The position numbers and the translations under genes are program-made. A stretch of 64,000 nt of DNA, taken from Pristionchus mayeri. Lineage: Eukaryota; Nematoda; Chromadorea; Rhabditida; Neodiplogasteridae. Position 1 is the first letter of the stretch. The number at the start of each line of letters is the position of its first letter. Under the pieces are notes generated by a model. The model searched no databases. It saw only the letters and a list, made by a program, of their open reading frames with translations, and was not told the DNA's origin. Positions 33,793 to 44,981 of the stretch are shown here, piece by piece. The stretch lies in NCBI GenBank assembly GCA_036245805.1, contig BTRK01000004.1, positions 13,578,001-13,642,000 of the forward strand, given 5' to 3'.

Positions 33793-34666
33793 CCCTGTGG
33801 GTGCTGCTCATCAGTGCCACTTCTACCCATCGGCTCTGAATTCGGCGCTGCTTATCAGAGCCAGTACTACCCATCGGCCCTGAAATAGGTGCTGCTCATC
33901 AGTGCCACTACTACCCATTGGCCCTGCATTAGGTGCTGCTCATCAGTGCCACTATTACCAATTGGCCCTGAATTAGGCGCTGCTTATCAGAGCCAGTACT
34001 ACCCATCGTCCCTGAATTAGGTGCTGCTCATCAGAGCCAGTACTACCCATCGGCCCTGAATTAGGCGCTGCTTATCAGAGCCAGTACTACCCATCGGCCC
34101 TGAAATAGGTGCTGCTCATCAGTGCCACTACTACCCATTGGCCCTGCATTAGGTGCTGCTCATCAGTGCCACTATTACCAATTGGCCCTGAATTAGGCGC
34201 TGCTTATCAGAGCCAGTACTACCCATCGGCCCTGAATTAGGCGCTGCTTATCAGAGCCAGTACTACCCATCGTCCCTGAATTAGGTGCTGTTCATCAGAG
34301 CCAGTACTACCCATCGGCCCTGAATTAGGCGCTGCTTATCAGAGCCAGTACTACCCATCGGCCCTGAAATAGGTGCTGCTCATCAGTGCCACTACTACCC
34401 ATTGGCCCTGCATTAGGTGCTGCTCATCAGTGCCACTATTACCAATTGGCCCTGAATTAGGCGCTGCTTATCAGAGCCAGCACTACCCATCGGCCCTGAA
34501 TTAGGCGCTGCTTATCAGAGCCAGTACTACCCATCGTCCCTGAATTAGGTGCTGCTCATCAGAGCCAGTACTACCCATCGGCCCTGAATTAGGCGCTGCT
34601 TATCAGAGCCAGTACTACCCATCGGCCCTGAATTAGGCGCTGCTTATCAGAGCCAGTACTACCCAC
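33793..34666. repeat. 44-bp minisatellite, about 20 units, higher-order order
   Basis: Consensus begins ggccctgaattaggcgctgc. Four variants are distinguishable: A (gaattaggcgctgcttatca), B (gtccctgaattaggtgctg), C (gaaataggtgctgctcatca) and D (gcattaggtgctgctcatca with accaatt). The order reads about A C D A B A | C D A A B A | C D A A B A A, so a multi-unit block has been copied. 44 is not a multiple of 3, so it is not a protein repeat. Confidence 0.95.
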
Positions 34667-34848
34667 CTGACCCCTTGGCTCTGAACTAACCTGGCCCATT
34701 ACCAGTCATAAAATAGAAACGTTTAAACACGAACAATAGGCAAGCATTTTTTTAAAAGTTACATCAATATTTATTCAAAAATGGGAATTGATGTGTGCTT
34801 AGACCCCGACTTGAAAGCAGCAGCCAATCGAAGGTTTGAGTGGTTTGC

Positions 34849-35950
34849 TTAAGAAGCGAAGTTGATCACGGCACCTTGATGACAAATGTCGATCGATTGC
34901 TTGGGTGCCCGAGAGGAGGCGATGGTGCACTTGCCTGTCAAGGGAAACACGTTAGCACACGTTATTGCTGACGCGATCGATTGATTTTGGCGGGAAAAGT
35001 AAGAACCTTTTGAGGCAATTTAGTTACTGCTTTTAAAAATCGTAAATAAATATACTGGTTAGAAAAATACCACGTACCTGATGCAGCGCAGTCTCGGGGA
35101 CCCGAGGCGTCGATTATCGATTGGTCGACGAAGAACCCGGTCCCGTGGACGCACAGGTCGTCTTGCGTTCCCAAGAGGGCGATGGCGCACTTGCCTGCCA
35201 AGAGAAACACGTTAGAACACGCAATTTTAGACGCAATCGATTTATTTTGGCGGGAAAAGTAAGAACCTTTTGAGGCAATTTAGTTATTGCTTTTAAAAAT
35301 CGTAAATAAATATATTGGTTAGAAAAATACCACGTACCTGATCCAGTACCGGTGAGGGAACCCGATGGCGTTTCTTATCGATCGATAGAAGAAGATGGAC
35401 CCGAACAGTGGACGCTCCAGTCATCTTGCGTTGCCAAGGGAGCGCGGCAGTGCACTTGCCTGTCACAAGAAACACGTTAGAACACGAAATTGTTGATGCG
35501 ATCGATTGATTTTGGCGGGAAAAGTAAGAATCTTTTGAGGCAATTTAGTTATTGCTTTTAAAAATCGTAAATAAATATATTGGTTAGAAAAATACCACGT
35601 ACCTGATGGCGTGCAGTCGAAGGCACCAATCGGGGTCGGTTATTGATCAATTGAATGGGAACCCGATGCAGTGAACGCTCCGGTCATCTTCCGTTGCCAA
35701 GGGCGCGCGAAAGCGCACTTGCCTGTCACAAGAAACACGTTAGAACACGAAATTGTTGATGCGATCGATTGATTTTGGAGGGAAAAGTAAGAACTTTTTG
35801 AGGCAATTTAGTTATTGCTTTTAAAAATCGTAAATAAATATACTGGTTAGAAAAATACCACGTACCTGATGGCGTGCAGTCGAAGGCACCAGTCGGGGTC
35901 GGTTATCGATCGATTGAATGGAAACCCGATGCAGTGATTCTACCACTGAA
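34849..35950 (-). other. exon-like tandem array with four 143-bp introns
   Basis: Minus-strand exon-like blocks 34849-34934 (ends in TAA), 35078-35194, 35338-35459, 35603-35722 and one starting at 35866 are separated by four introns of exactly 143 bp (34935-35077, 35195-35337, 35460-35602, 35723-35865). Each intron starts GTACGTGG and ends acag or gcag; they are nearly identical to each other. The blocks between begin GCAAGTGC (Gly-Lys-Cys) and are much more diverged. The 117-bp block is open in phase 1; the 122-bp block is open but would shift the next frame; the 120-bp block has stops in all phases. It may be a decaying gene with duplicated exons, or a tandem repeat that carries splice signals. 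No protein family recognised. Confidence 0.6.
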
Positions 35951-36273
35951 AATGTCACTCAGCCTTGGTACTAAGCACCAGTGCGTGCATACAACTGTCA
36001 AAACACCTGTCGAAATACGCCGCAAAGCACTCGATAACGCCTAAATAGAGCAATACAAGAAGAGGATGCACTAATGCTGGACAAAGTAGCCGTCGCTACC
36101 GGTACAATCGATGCCACCACTGTGGCCTCACTCGCCATTCTGTCCGTGCACTGAGACGCAACCCTGCTCGCGCCTAAACGTGTCTAAACGTGTCGCCAAA
36201 CGCTCGCCCCTCCCTGCCCCTCCCCCGCGCCGCCTCTGCCCCATAGAGACCAAGAGCGCGCCCCCTCCCACTC

Positions 36274-36345
36274 GCTCTCGTGGTCAACGGGTAAGTGTGC
36301 GACCTATTACGTCGCTGGTTCGACCCCGGCAAAAGGTCACAAGTT
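36274..36345 (+). repeat. tRNA-like sequence, probably SINE head
   Basis: Perfect A box (tggtcaacggg, 36281-36291) and B box (ggttcgacccc, 36317-36327), with a 5-bp anticodon stem (gcgac/gtcgc) and a T-arm stem (gctgg/ccggc). The A-B distance is short, there is no acceptor stem, so it is not a functional tRNA. Confidence 0.5.
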
Positions 36346-37084
36346 TTGCTTGGCTTTTCTTGTTTTCCTTGGCTTTGCCCCGCCCCCTGGGTGGCACTAC
36401 GAAGGTATGACAGGGGACAGCGTCAGGTTGGAGGCTTTCATTGAGTATATAGTAGGGGATAAGAATGATGACAATGATGTCGGGGGATGAAAGTGACGGA
36501 AATTGGGTGAAATAACAATGGATTAGCTCGCGTAACTCGCAGGTCAGGTAATATGGATGGACGTGAAGTGACTAGAACGCGTGTCTAGTAAAAGTGGTGA
36601 ATGAATGAAGAAAGAATGAAAGGAAACGAGGTGAACGTCGAAGAAAAATCAACGCTAAAGAGAATCGAGGCCATGAAAACCAGAGGCTCCGCTGAATACG
36701 GTAGGCTACCCTGATTTTCGGTATAGGACATTCTCAACGCGGCGGGAGAATTTGAATAAGTACGATAGGAATGGAATGATCGAGAACTGATATTATTATT
36801 ATTTAATTATTTAATTGGTATATTTATAGATAATTGTTGATGGTAAATGAAATGAGGATAATGTGTGATCATTTGCCAGCAGTGGACTGCAAATAACCAA
36901 CACTGACCAATAATGGCAGTAGTGACAGCATAAACCGGGGTGGGTTGGTAGTGACAACCTTGACCAGTATGGGTTAACAATGATAGTAGCGAAGTCATAT
37001 TTCGCTACAGATTCAGGTCGTTGGGTCAAACATCCGGAGAGTCAAGAGTCCCAGTCATCCGGAGAATTAAGCACAGCTTGTCTA
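36346..37084. other. intergenic, nothing recognised
   Basis: Possible tail of the tRNA-like element, then unassigned sequence. Confidence 0.35.
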
Positions 37085-37342
37085 GGCTAGGGTTGGTTAT
37101 GCGGTTGCGGTCTTGCGGTGGGACCCGCAAAGGGAGGTAGAGGGTCGCGGGCCCCGCAATCCTCTTGAGCTTGCAAACTCCGTCCCTCTCTCGGCTTGAT
37201 TAGAGCGCCCACGAAGGAGAGAATCGTTTTGCGGGACCCGCAACCCCCCCCCCCCCTCTCCCCTCTATTAGAGGTTGCGGGGCCCGCGACCTTACAAGGT
37301 GGGTCACCGGCCCCGCAACACCCGAATAGCCAACACTAGTCT
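37085..37342. mobile_element. GC-rich MITE with inverted ends
   Basis: Ends ctagggttggttatgcggtt and, at the right, the complement of ctagtgttggctattcgggt. Internal repeats of ttgcgggrcccgc and a run of about 14 C. Confidence 0.65.
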
Positions 37343-38184
37343 GGGCGCATTCTGAGACGAGACCCCCTACCGATCTCACTCGCCCACCCGGAAGACCACC
37401 AGTCAGGTGGAGTTATTTGATTCAGGAATGCGCTAAAATGCCCCACAGCTCCGTAGGACCCAAGAAATCGTCAGTTACGAGGACCCTATACATGAGTTAT
37501 TGTATTTTTCAAACAATGATACCGACGAAATGCCATAGCCCATTCGAAAGAGCGTGAAAAGTTATGGAGTATTTACATTTTTCGTTGAAAATGGTAAAAT
37601 ATTGCGTAAGGTATGCGCTTTTAGAGCGATGTTTTTTCATGCCCGGTATCGGATTATTTTACGATACCGGAGCTCGGTGTCGGATCATTTTACAATTATC
37701 GAGGTCGGTATCGGATCATTTCATTCTTCATTCACCGATCGCGGGGCGCGGTGCGATACCGAATGACCCGCCCCGAATTACGAACTCTAGTGTTCAACAA
37801 GTTTGATCCTTTCAGTTTGCGATCTTTATTTGTGAGCTGGCGACAATTGTAACTTTCCTTGTCGCCTTCTAGAGACTCACGAAGCGGGACTCAGCTTAAC
37901 GGAAAAGTGAAAATCAGAAAAAAATCCATGCATTGCTACTCGAAATGTTTAGATACCAACTGGCTGAAAGCATTCGTACGCTCAAAGTACTGCTTCCCAT
38001 ATTTTGGTAAGCAAATCTCGCCTTACTCGAAATTTTGCCAATTGGTTGTAGGACGCAATCGTCATTGGGAATGATCGGATCTTCGTTGTTTCTAATTGGG
38101 AAACTCGTCACTCGCGTGTGAAAATTAGTAATCACTAGCGAATCAATAGCACTCGCGTGTGCGTTTGTTCAAAATACTCGCGAG
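37343..38184. other. intergenic with a long-variant family P copy
   Basis: Contains the palindromic relative at 37641-37790; otherwise short frames only, then repeated actcgcgtgtg motifs at 38110-38170. Confidence 0.4.
37641..37790. repeat. family P relative, long variant, half copy
   Basis: gcccggtatcggatta, three units of ggtatcggatcattt, ending cccgaattacgaactctag. Confidence 0.65.
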
Positions 38185-38552
38185 TAGGGATATCCATTCA
38201 ATACCAATACCCAATATTACTCAATACTTGCAAGAGAGACGCTATATTCTCGCAGATATTGAATCGAAATGATAGGGCGAGAGGGAGCGAGTCGAAATAT
38301 TGAGAAACATCGAGTGATAGTCAATATTTCTCAACTTATTAAAATACTATTAAATTACAGTAAATTACTCTTCAAAGAGTCAATATACAAAAGGGTCAAT
38401 ATACTCTCCGCTCAATACCACTCAATATGTTCCAATTATCCTCTGTATTTGGTTGATTTGCATCGCCGATCCACCAGCTCGCTGAGTATTGAGTGCGAGG
38501 GAAATGAATGGGAGTGAGAGAACGAGTATTGAATATTTAATGGACATCCCTA
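38185..38552. mobile_element. hAT-like MITE, 368 bp, 8-bp target duplication
   Basis: Ends tagggatatccattcaata and the complement of tagggatgtccattaaata. CTCGCGAG directly repeated at 38177-38184 and 38553-38560. The 8-bp duplication and short TAGGG-type ends fit non-autonomous hAT elements. Internal sequence is full of caatatt/ctcaata repeats. Confidence 0.9.
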
Positions 38553-38929
38553 CTCGCGAGTTCCACTCGGGAGTTCATTCATCACCCTTCCGCTTGCCCT
38601 GATTAGTGGTCGACCTCTTCTACCCTAAACAATTTCACTCTCATGCACTCGCGACCCCTCTTCACTTGCTAGTCATTCTCCACCTTTCATTCGCGAGTGA
38701 CCGGCCAAAACGAGTGCGAATGAAAATGACCCGTCGAGTGCGAGTGTTCGGCAAGTAACACTCGAGCTAACATGTCTAATGCGTCATTCCTGCTCCTTCA
38801 TCTGCCCACGATACGGTACGATTGAAAATGGGTTCTCACGAAATGTGTTCAATGAAAACACTAACCGCGTCGGGGAAACAATTTGCAAGCTGTGCGAAAC
38901 AGAAACAAGAAAACAGAACTCGATAGAAG

Positions 38930-41900
38930 CAATCTGCCTTGACGGTTGTCATACTTTCCACTGAAGAGATCGTCCACATCGTCTCGCTGACGACCCTCGA
39001 TTGTTCGGCCCTCGTGCTGAACGTTATTCTAATAGCAGCAGTCCTTACTCGGTGAGTGGGCCTAATGCAACATACGAAAATGGCATTTAACTTAGTGTGC
39101 TTCTTCACATGCGAACTGATTCAAAACATGATGAAATTAGTCTTAGAAGTTTTTAACCATACCAGCGCGCATAAGCCGAGACATTTGGCGCTAATATACT
39201 ACAAGTTGGAAAACCATCTATGCTTTTCACATACTTTAGTAGAGATTCTAGAGAGCCCATAGATAGAAATATCACACTAGAACAAAAACGATTACTCAAA
39301 TTGTCATAGCTATACAAAAACAAAAACAAAATGGCATTGCAGTACGCCCTCCCATCTGCGCGTCTATTCCGTTCTGCTCCTGAACACATCGACCGTTGAC
39401 AGGATAGTCGCCATTATGAGCGCGTTGAGGTATGCAAATTTGAGTGAAAATCGACATTAGCAACACTATAGCTGTGTGTTTCGCGCTAAAGTTTCGCTAC
39501 ATAATTGTCAGGGTCGTCAACAGGGATGGCTTGCTAATTTTCGTATTTGCTGGACCCTGCACCGTACTGGGATTGAGGCCGTGCTGCGCCATATTCTGTA
39601 CGTTTTTGCCAAACGGGACCCGTCTCTTTTCGACAACGTGTTTCTGTAATGGGCCCACAACCATAAATAGCCGAGCTTGGGCGAGAGCGACTCAATAAGG
39701 GGAATTGTAGGAGTTTGTGGTGAGTAAGCATGTTCGGATTCGATGCGTGCCTTCTTTCAGCGCTGCATTTTGCACTTTTATGCCATTCGAACGTCCTACT
39801 CATCGTCTGTTTCTCATATCGGATTTGGGTGCTGAGTGGAGACGCCGCATCCATCGCGTCGACATCACGCTTGCGACTCGCCTTAATTGCAATTGCCAGC
39901 ACAGCGCCAGCCTGGATCACCCTCGTTAGTGTCTCACCGATTAATCACAGCAAATCATAACAAATCTGGCACTAGGTCGGATGATCACCGTCGGATGGTA
40001 ACTAGAGTTCGAAATGTGAGATAACCCGACACCTCGGGTACCCGCGAACGAGGAATGAGAGGGAGAGAGTTATCGGGTAATTGAGGGAAATCGATCTATT
40101 ACCCGACACCATTGAGACCGGGTAATCTCATTCGTCGTTCACCGCTCGCGGGTAGCGGTCCAATGACAAATTACCCGCCCCGAATTGCGCACTCTAATGA
40201 TAACCTACTGGATACAAACCAAAACATGGACCCTTCTGTAGAACTTTCACAGTTGATTCCCATTGTGTCAAAAATGATTCTGTGAAACCTCTACATAAGG
40301 GTCCATTTTTGGTTATCATCCGGTAAGCTACCATCCGACGGTGATAATCCGACCTTGTGCCACAAATCTGGCCCTTCACTTTGCATAATCTCTTACCGAG
40401 AGTGTTGAAACTTGCTGAACTGTTATAATAATTTACGTGACCGATCACTTCATTCGTGAGCAATTACGACCTCTCGTAACCGTTTACGAGCAAAATGTTA
40501 CATACTTACCTAAAACCGTAAGCTTTTTCGACCCAGAGCAGGTAGGAAGCGGAAACTTCGGGAACAAGTGCGCAAGCGTCGTATATAACCATTAGACGAA
40601 CAAAAAACTAGAGATTAATTGAAAAATATTGCGCAAATCGCGAAAAAGTGATGTCGCTGTGTCTGTCCGGATTGCGGCCATTTGCTGTACTCTCTACCGT
40701 ATCCAAGTCATTTTTTAGAAATTTCTTATAAATTCGCATCGTGCTTATCAAGCTGTTCACTATCTTTCCATCGTGGAGACCGACCGTTCACACATTTAAA
40801 AAATATATTTGACTAAAAAATCCGTTTAATCGCTTCGGTATACCTTTGTGACCATTCGGCTGGGTCAGGTTCGGCGGCGCGCATACGTGAACCCGGTCAA
40901 TGTTTACCGTTTTCATCAAAACGCTGATTTTGCGACGTTTCTTTGTTTCAATAATTACTAAACGAATTAAAATTAAATGTTTTTACAATTAAACGCAATA
41001 TTAATTGCTAATTAGCTTAAATTATAGATTTCAAAAAATCGCAAAATAGCGATTTTTAAAATTATTTTTAAATTCTTATTTTGCAGTGTTTCTTTGTTTA
41101 ATTATTAATAACTCGATTTATGATGAGTTATAAAATAGATAATAACCTATTTTCATAGCCGAGTGGCTAAAGCAAAGGATTAGAAAACCAAAAGTTGGAA
41201 GTTCGATTCCCGTCAGAGTGAAACGCGTATGCCGTTCACCGGAGAGGTTAAGAAAGTGACGTAGCGTAATCTCCCAACATTTAGCGAGGCGTAGTTCCTC
41301 GCTAGTTATAACCGGTTACTTCACCATTCAAAATCTAGTTGAAAGCAGTGATAATTAGCCGAATGTTTCGTCAATTTGGGCAACAATGAGTATGTAATCA
41401 TGGCAAATTTCCGATGGCTTTCTATCGATCCGGTTCGTTTGATGTCGACGTGCCGGCGTTTTCGGGCGACACCTACTACGTCTTCGACTTGCGCAATGGT
41501 GGCAATTGGCCCGTGCGACTCATGGTCGCCTACTGCTTCTGCTTCTTCACCGTCAGCCTCGCGATCACGGTGATACTCCGCCGAAGACTGCTGGCGAAGA
41601 TCCGCGCATTGGTAAGCACAAGAGAAGCGGGACGTCGTCTGTTCACTGTACACGCCCTCTCACGCGCTCGACCGGTGCATAGGTTGTGTGGGTTATTGTT
41701 TTGTTTTTGTTTGTTTATGGCATGAAGTGACACCGTTTATCGAACCCTACGCGTCCTTGTATGATCGCGCAAAAAAACGAAATTAGGGAGAGTATGAAGC
41801 TAAAAATTGCTCCGTTGATGATCATTCCGATGTCTCTCTCAGATTGACAATATGAGCGCTTCCAGCGCTAAAAATGCCGCCTTTACTTGCCATAGTGAGC

Positions 41901-42197
41901 TATTCGGGCAATAGTCTCTTCATTTCTCACACTCTCTCACCACTCGACCGGTCGAGAGAGTGTGCGAAATGAAGAGACTATTGCCCGAATAGGGCACTCT
42001 ACTACTTGGAGAAAAGCGGCGCGGATCGCTCACGTCACCAGTCCATTCTGACTTCTCTCACTGCTCAAGCCCTGCTGCCAGTGTGCATCGTAGCGCCCGG
42101 GACCATCTGGCTGATGGACTTGGTCGGCATCGTCCATTCGCCCTTCCTACAACGAGTCGAATACACGGCTAGTCTGCTTGATTTTAAGAAGATCTGA
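38930..42197 (+). CDS. Srd-like seven-helix chemoreceptor with MITEs
   Basis: Exons: about 38930-39051 (IVHIVSLTTLDCSALVLNVI, TM1), 39343-39429 (TPSHLRVYSVLLLNTSTVD, TM2), 39512-39597 (VVNRDGLLIFVFAGPCTVLG), 39761-39924 (LHFALLCHSNVLLIVCFSYR, then TM4), about 41390-41611 (WPVRLMVAYCFCFFTVSLAI, TM5), 41843 to about 41890, and about 42013-42197 (LTAQALLPVCIVAPGTIWLM, TM6). Phases at the first four junctions agree. TPSHLRxYSVLLLNT, GPC after TM2, SYR after TM3 and LTAQALLP before TM6 fit the nematode Srd family. A terminal exon with TM7 was not found. The 1.5-kb intron 4 holds a hAT-like MITE, a family P element and a tRNA-like sequence; intron 6 holds another P element. It may be two gene halves rather than one gene. 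Confidence 0.6.
39968..40361. mobile_element. 394-bp MITE with 8-bp target duplication, carrying a nested element
   Basis: Ends ggcactaggtcggatgatca and the complement of ggcacaaggtcggattatca; ACAAATCT repeated at 39960-39967 and 40362-40369. A family P element (40013-40196) is inserted near its left end. hAT-like by duplication length. Confidence 0.9.
40013..40196. repeat. family P, long variant, full copy nested in the MITE
   Basis: agagttcgaaatgtgagata ... cccgaattgcgcactct, with gggtaat/attaccc repeats and ccgcgaacgag/ctcgcgggtag arms. Confidence 0.75.
41146..41222 (+). repeat. tRNA-Ser-like pseudogene or SINE head
   Basis: A box tagccgagtgg, a loop ttagaaa with AGA where the anticodon would be, B box agttcgattcc. 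Stems are poor and there is no long variable arm, so not a working tRNA. Confidence 0.4.
41894..42002. repeat. family P palindromic element, copy 8 (best preserved)
   Basis: Nearly perfect palindrome: gctattcgggcaatagtctc with its complement, and catttctcacactctctc / gagagtgtgcgaaatgaag around accactcgaccggtc. Its left end gtgagc could act as a splice donor of the Srd-like gene. Confidence 0.85.
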
Positions 42198-42583
42198 GCA
42201 ATTCTCAAGTATATTTTGTAGTAAGATTCCGATCGATTTATCGAAAATGACATAGCTCTGGGATGTAGACGCTAGGCGCTGCGAAATTATAGTGAGAATT
42301 GGAAAGTCAGATGTTCACTCTCCCATAAAGGGGATACTCGGTGATCCTTGTCATGGCTGTGGAGTACTGCGTGTGTTCTTGGTAAAGCCCATAACTATTT
42401 ACCACTTGCATTTTGAGATCTAATTTATGAAAATCATTTTAATATTAATTTCGAAATTTTTGTACCGATGAGGGAGAGAAATTTTACACACAGCATAGGG
42501 AAAACATTGCGTTTTAAGTAAATAATATTTAAGACGGAAAAGGTCCGAGAATTCGCTCGACTAGCCGCGTAGCATGGAAAAAA
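42198..42583. other. intergenic, nothing recognised
   Basis: A final exon of the Srd-like gene might be here but none is convincing. Confidence 0.35.
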
Positions 42584-42941
42584 CATATCACGCCTCTCAT
42601 GAGAGAATCGAGCTGAGCATGGGAATGGCGAAATGAGTTGTAACCGGTTTCGGGCATCCTGAGGCATGTCTGAGTGACCCCCGAAATTGTTCTGTGCATA
42701 CTTCATTTTGGAGCTCCCTACGTAGGGTCGGATACCGGCATCACCCACTTTGACAGCAGTTTTCGTGGACACGGTACGATAGAGCTACGATAGATCGGTA
42801 CGATAGACACGGTACGATAGAGCAAAATTGACCTCTGAGTGACCCCAACTCATTTTTTGAGCTCTATCGATCTATACAAACCAATTTTTCTAAAACCCAT
42901 TTTAAGAGTGGTACACTGTAGGTCAATTTTCTCAAAAATGT

Positions 42942-43303
42942 AGGTCAAGCAGCAGCTGAAATTTTCACAGTAGATGCAGCTCAGCGAGAGCTTTCGAATA
43001 AGTGGTTTGCGAAAAAAAATGCGGGCACGGTGGTGAGAGTTTCGCCCTTTTTAACCTCGTCTGGATCGTTTGAACTTTATTTTCCACAAGCGAATTAATT
43101 TCACACCGCTCTTTTCGTAGCGTTCGGACGAAAATAATTGATTTCCTATCGTTATCCCCGTTGAAAATAAAGTTCAAACGATTTAGACGAAGTTAAAAGG
43201 GAGAAACTCTCACCACCGTGCCCGCATTTTTTTCGCAAACCACTTATTCGAAAGCTCTCGCTGAGCTGCATCTACTGTGAAAATTTCAGCTGCTGCTTGA
43301 CCT
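42942..43303. repeat. inner palindrome of FB5
   Basis: Arms of about 145 bp from ggtcaagcagcagctgaaat to the complement at the right; spacer about 70 bp. Almost perfect. Confidence 0.9.
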
Positions 43304-43304
43304 A

Positions 43305-44569
43305 TTAGGTTGTAACATAAGTTTTGTCCCATTTCGGAGGTTCACAATATTTCCATGAAGGATACTTCTCAAACATTATCAATGCCTGACCTCCTAGTAT
43401 ATGTTTGGGGTGTTCATGCACATTCAAACCATAGGGTAGAGCTGAACTGCGCACGCTGGCTATGCGAAAATATTAATATGAACTGATTTAAATTTGGTGC
43501 AGATTTTATAAATTCGTTTGATCGGGTGCTAGTTCGCAGAGATGAATAATGAACCAAACTAATACAGCATGGTGATATACCCCGTCAATGCTCTTTCAAA
43601 ATATACGCCAGATATATTGCTATGTTGAGCGGAACCAAAGATATACTTCACTGAATGTAAGGTTAGCCGCTGATTCGTAGCCAACTTGACCAACTCTTCC
43701 GAATCCGAAATTACAACAACAGTGACTAACATAAGCGCGTTCCAATTAACACTCATGGAGGTCTAATTTATCATTGAACATTCGAGAGAAAGAACACTCT
43801 ACTTGTCGGAAATTTGAATTTTCATTAATTCAATTCGCGCACAATTTTACCAAAATTTGCAAGTTTAGGTGTTTCGAATTAAAGATTGTCATTCAAAAGC
43901 TATTTATTTCCAAACTTATCCCAAGTAGATACTAGTAAGGGAAGGGTTTATGGTTCGGATGGACACAACAAATCAGATATTGAACATGTGTGCGAGGTAG
44001 GAATATGAACAAAGTGCCGATTTCAGTAGTTTAATTTACATACCATCGTTCTGAATGGAGCCACTTATCTCAACAGAACCCAATCTACCCCAAACTTTGT
44101 CTGCACACTGACCACTTTGGGTGAACTATATTCCACCACTATTTGGATCTGGATATCTACTGAGAAGAAAATTCGGCTTGCGAAAGTTTTCGCGACCGTC
44201 ACCAACCATCCACATTATACAAACTCGTCTACATTTCTAGAACGATTTTCGTTTGTCATTATCCGTGAGTGGTTCAAAATTATGCACATATGTAGTACTT
44301 TACGCAAATCACACCAAATCGGCATAATTTATCCTTTTCAAGAAGAGCTGATGCGTGAAAATGATTTCTAATCCTTATCTCAGTACAACTTTGTCTGACT
44401 AATGTGCCTCCTCAACTGTCTTGACAGGACTGAAGTAAAGCGCGTAAGAAAGAGTACGAAGGCCCTCACTGATGATGAATAACGAAATTGAGATTAAATT
44501 AATTCGAAGAATTTCTGAGGTTAAAATGCATAAGAGATTGGACGCGACAAAACTTATGTTACAACCTGA
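43305..44569. mobile_element. TA-flanked 1265-bp element, mariner-like ends, copy 2
   Basis: Near-identical to 23839-25104 in the opposite orientation. Ends ttaggttgtaacataagttt and the complement of tcaggttgtaacataagt; TA at 43303-43304 and 44570-44571. Confidence 0.85.
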
Positions 44570-44981
44570 TACATTTTTGAGAAAATTGACCTACACTGTA
44601 CCACTCTTTAAAATGGGTTTTAGAAAAATTGGTTTGAATAGATCGATAGAGCTCAAAAAATGAGTTGGGGTCACTCAGAGGTCAATTTTGCTCCATCGTA
44701 CACCGTGTCCACGAAAACTCAACTGTGAAAGTGGGTGATGCCGATATCCGACCTTACGTAGGGAGCTCCAAAATGAAGTATGCACAAAACAATTTCGGGG
44801 GTCACTCAGACATGCCTCAGGGTGCCCGAAACCGGTTACAACTCATTTCACGATATCAGGTCCATTCCCAGGAATGGCGATTTTAGCTCGATTCTCTCGT
44901 GAATGGCGTGATATATCACATTGTATATTTTTAAAATCTTTAAAAGGCAATTGTTCGTTTCTGAAATGATACCATGCGACT

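Larger units (their letters stand above)
42584..44920. mobile_element. foldback FB5 with two nested insertions
   Basis: Outer arms 42584-42946 and 44572-44920 are inverted copies (e.g. ttcgtggacacggta..., gtgaccccaactcatttttt). Inside lie an inner palindrome (42942-43303) and, immediately next to it, a 1265-bp mariner-ended element (43305-44569). Removing both restores one continuous foldback. Confidence 0.85.

Noticed and set aside
33793..34666. CRISPR array
   Set aside because: Units are contiguous with no unique spacers; eukaryotic minisatellite.
36281..36327. Functional tRNA gene
   Set aside because: A and B boxes are fine but no acceptor stem and the spacing is short.
41146..41222. Functional tRNA-Ser
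   Set aside because: Weak stems and no long variable arm.
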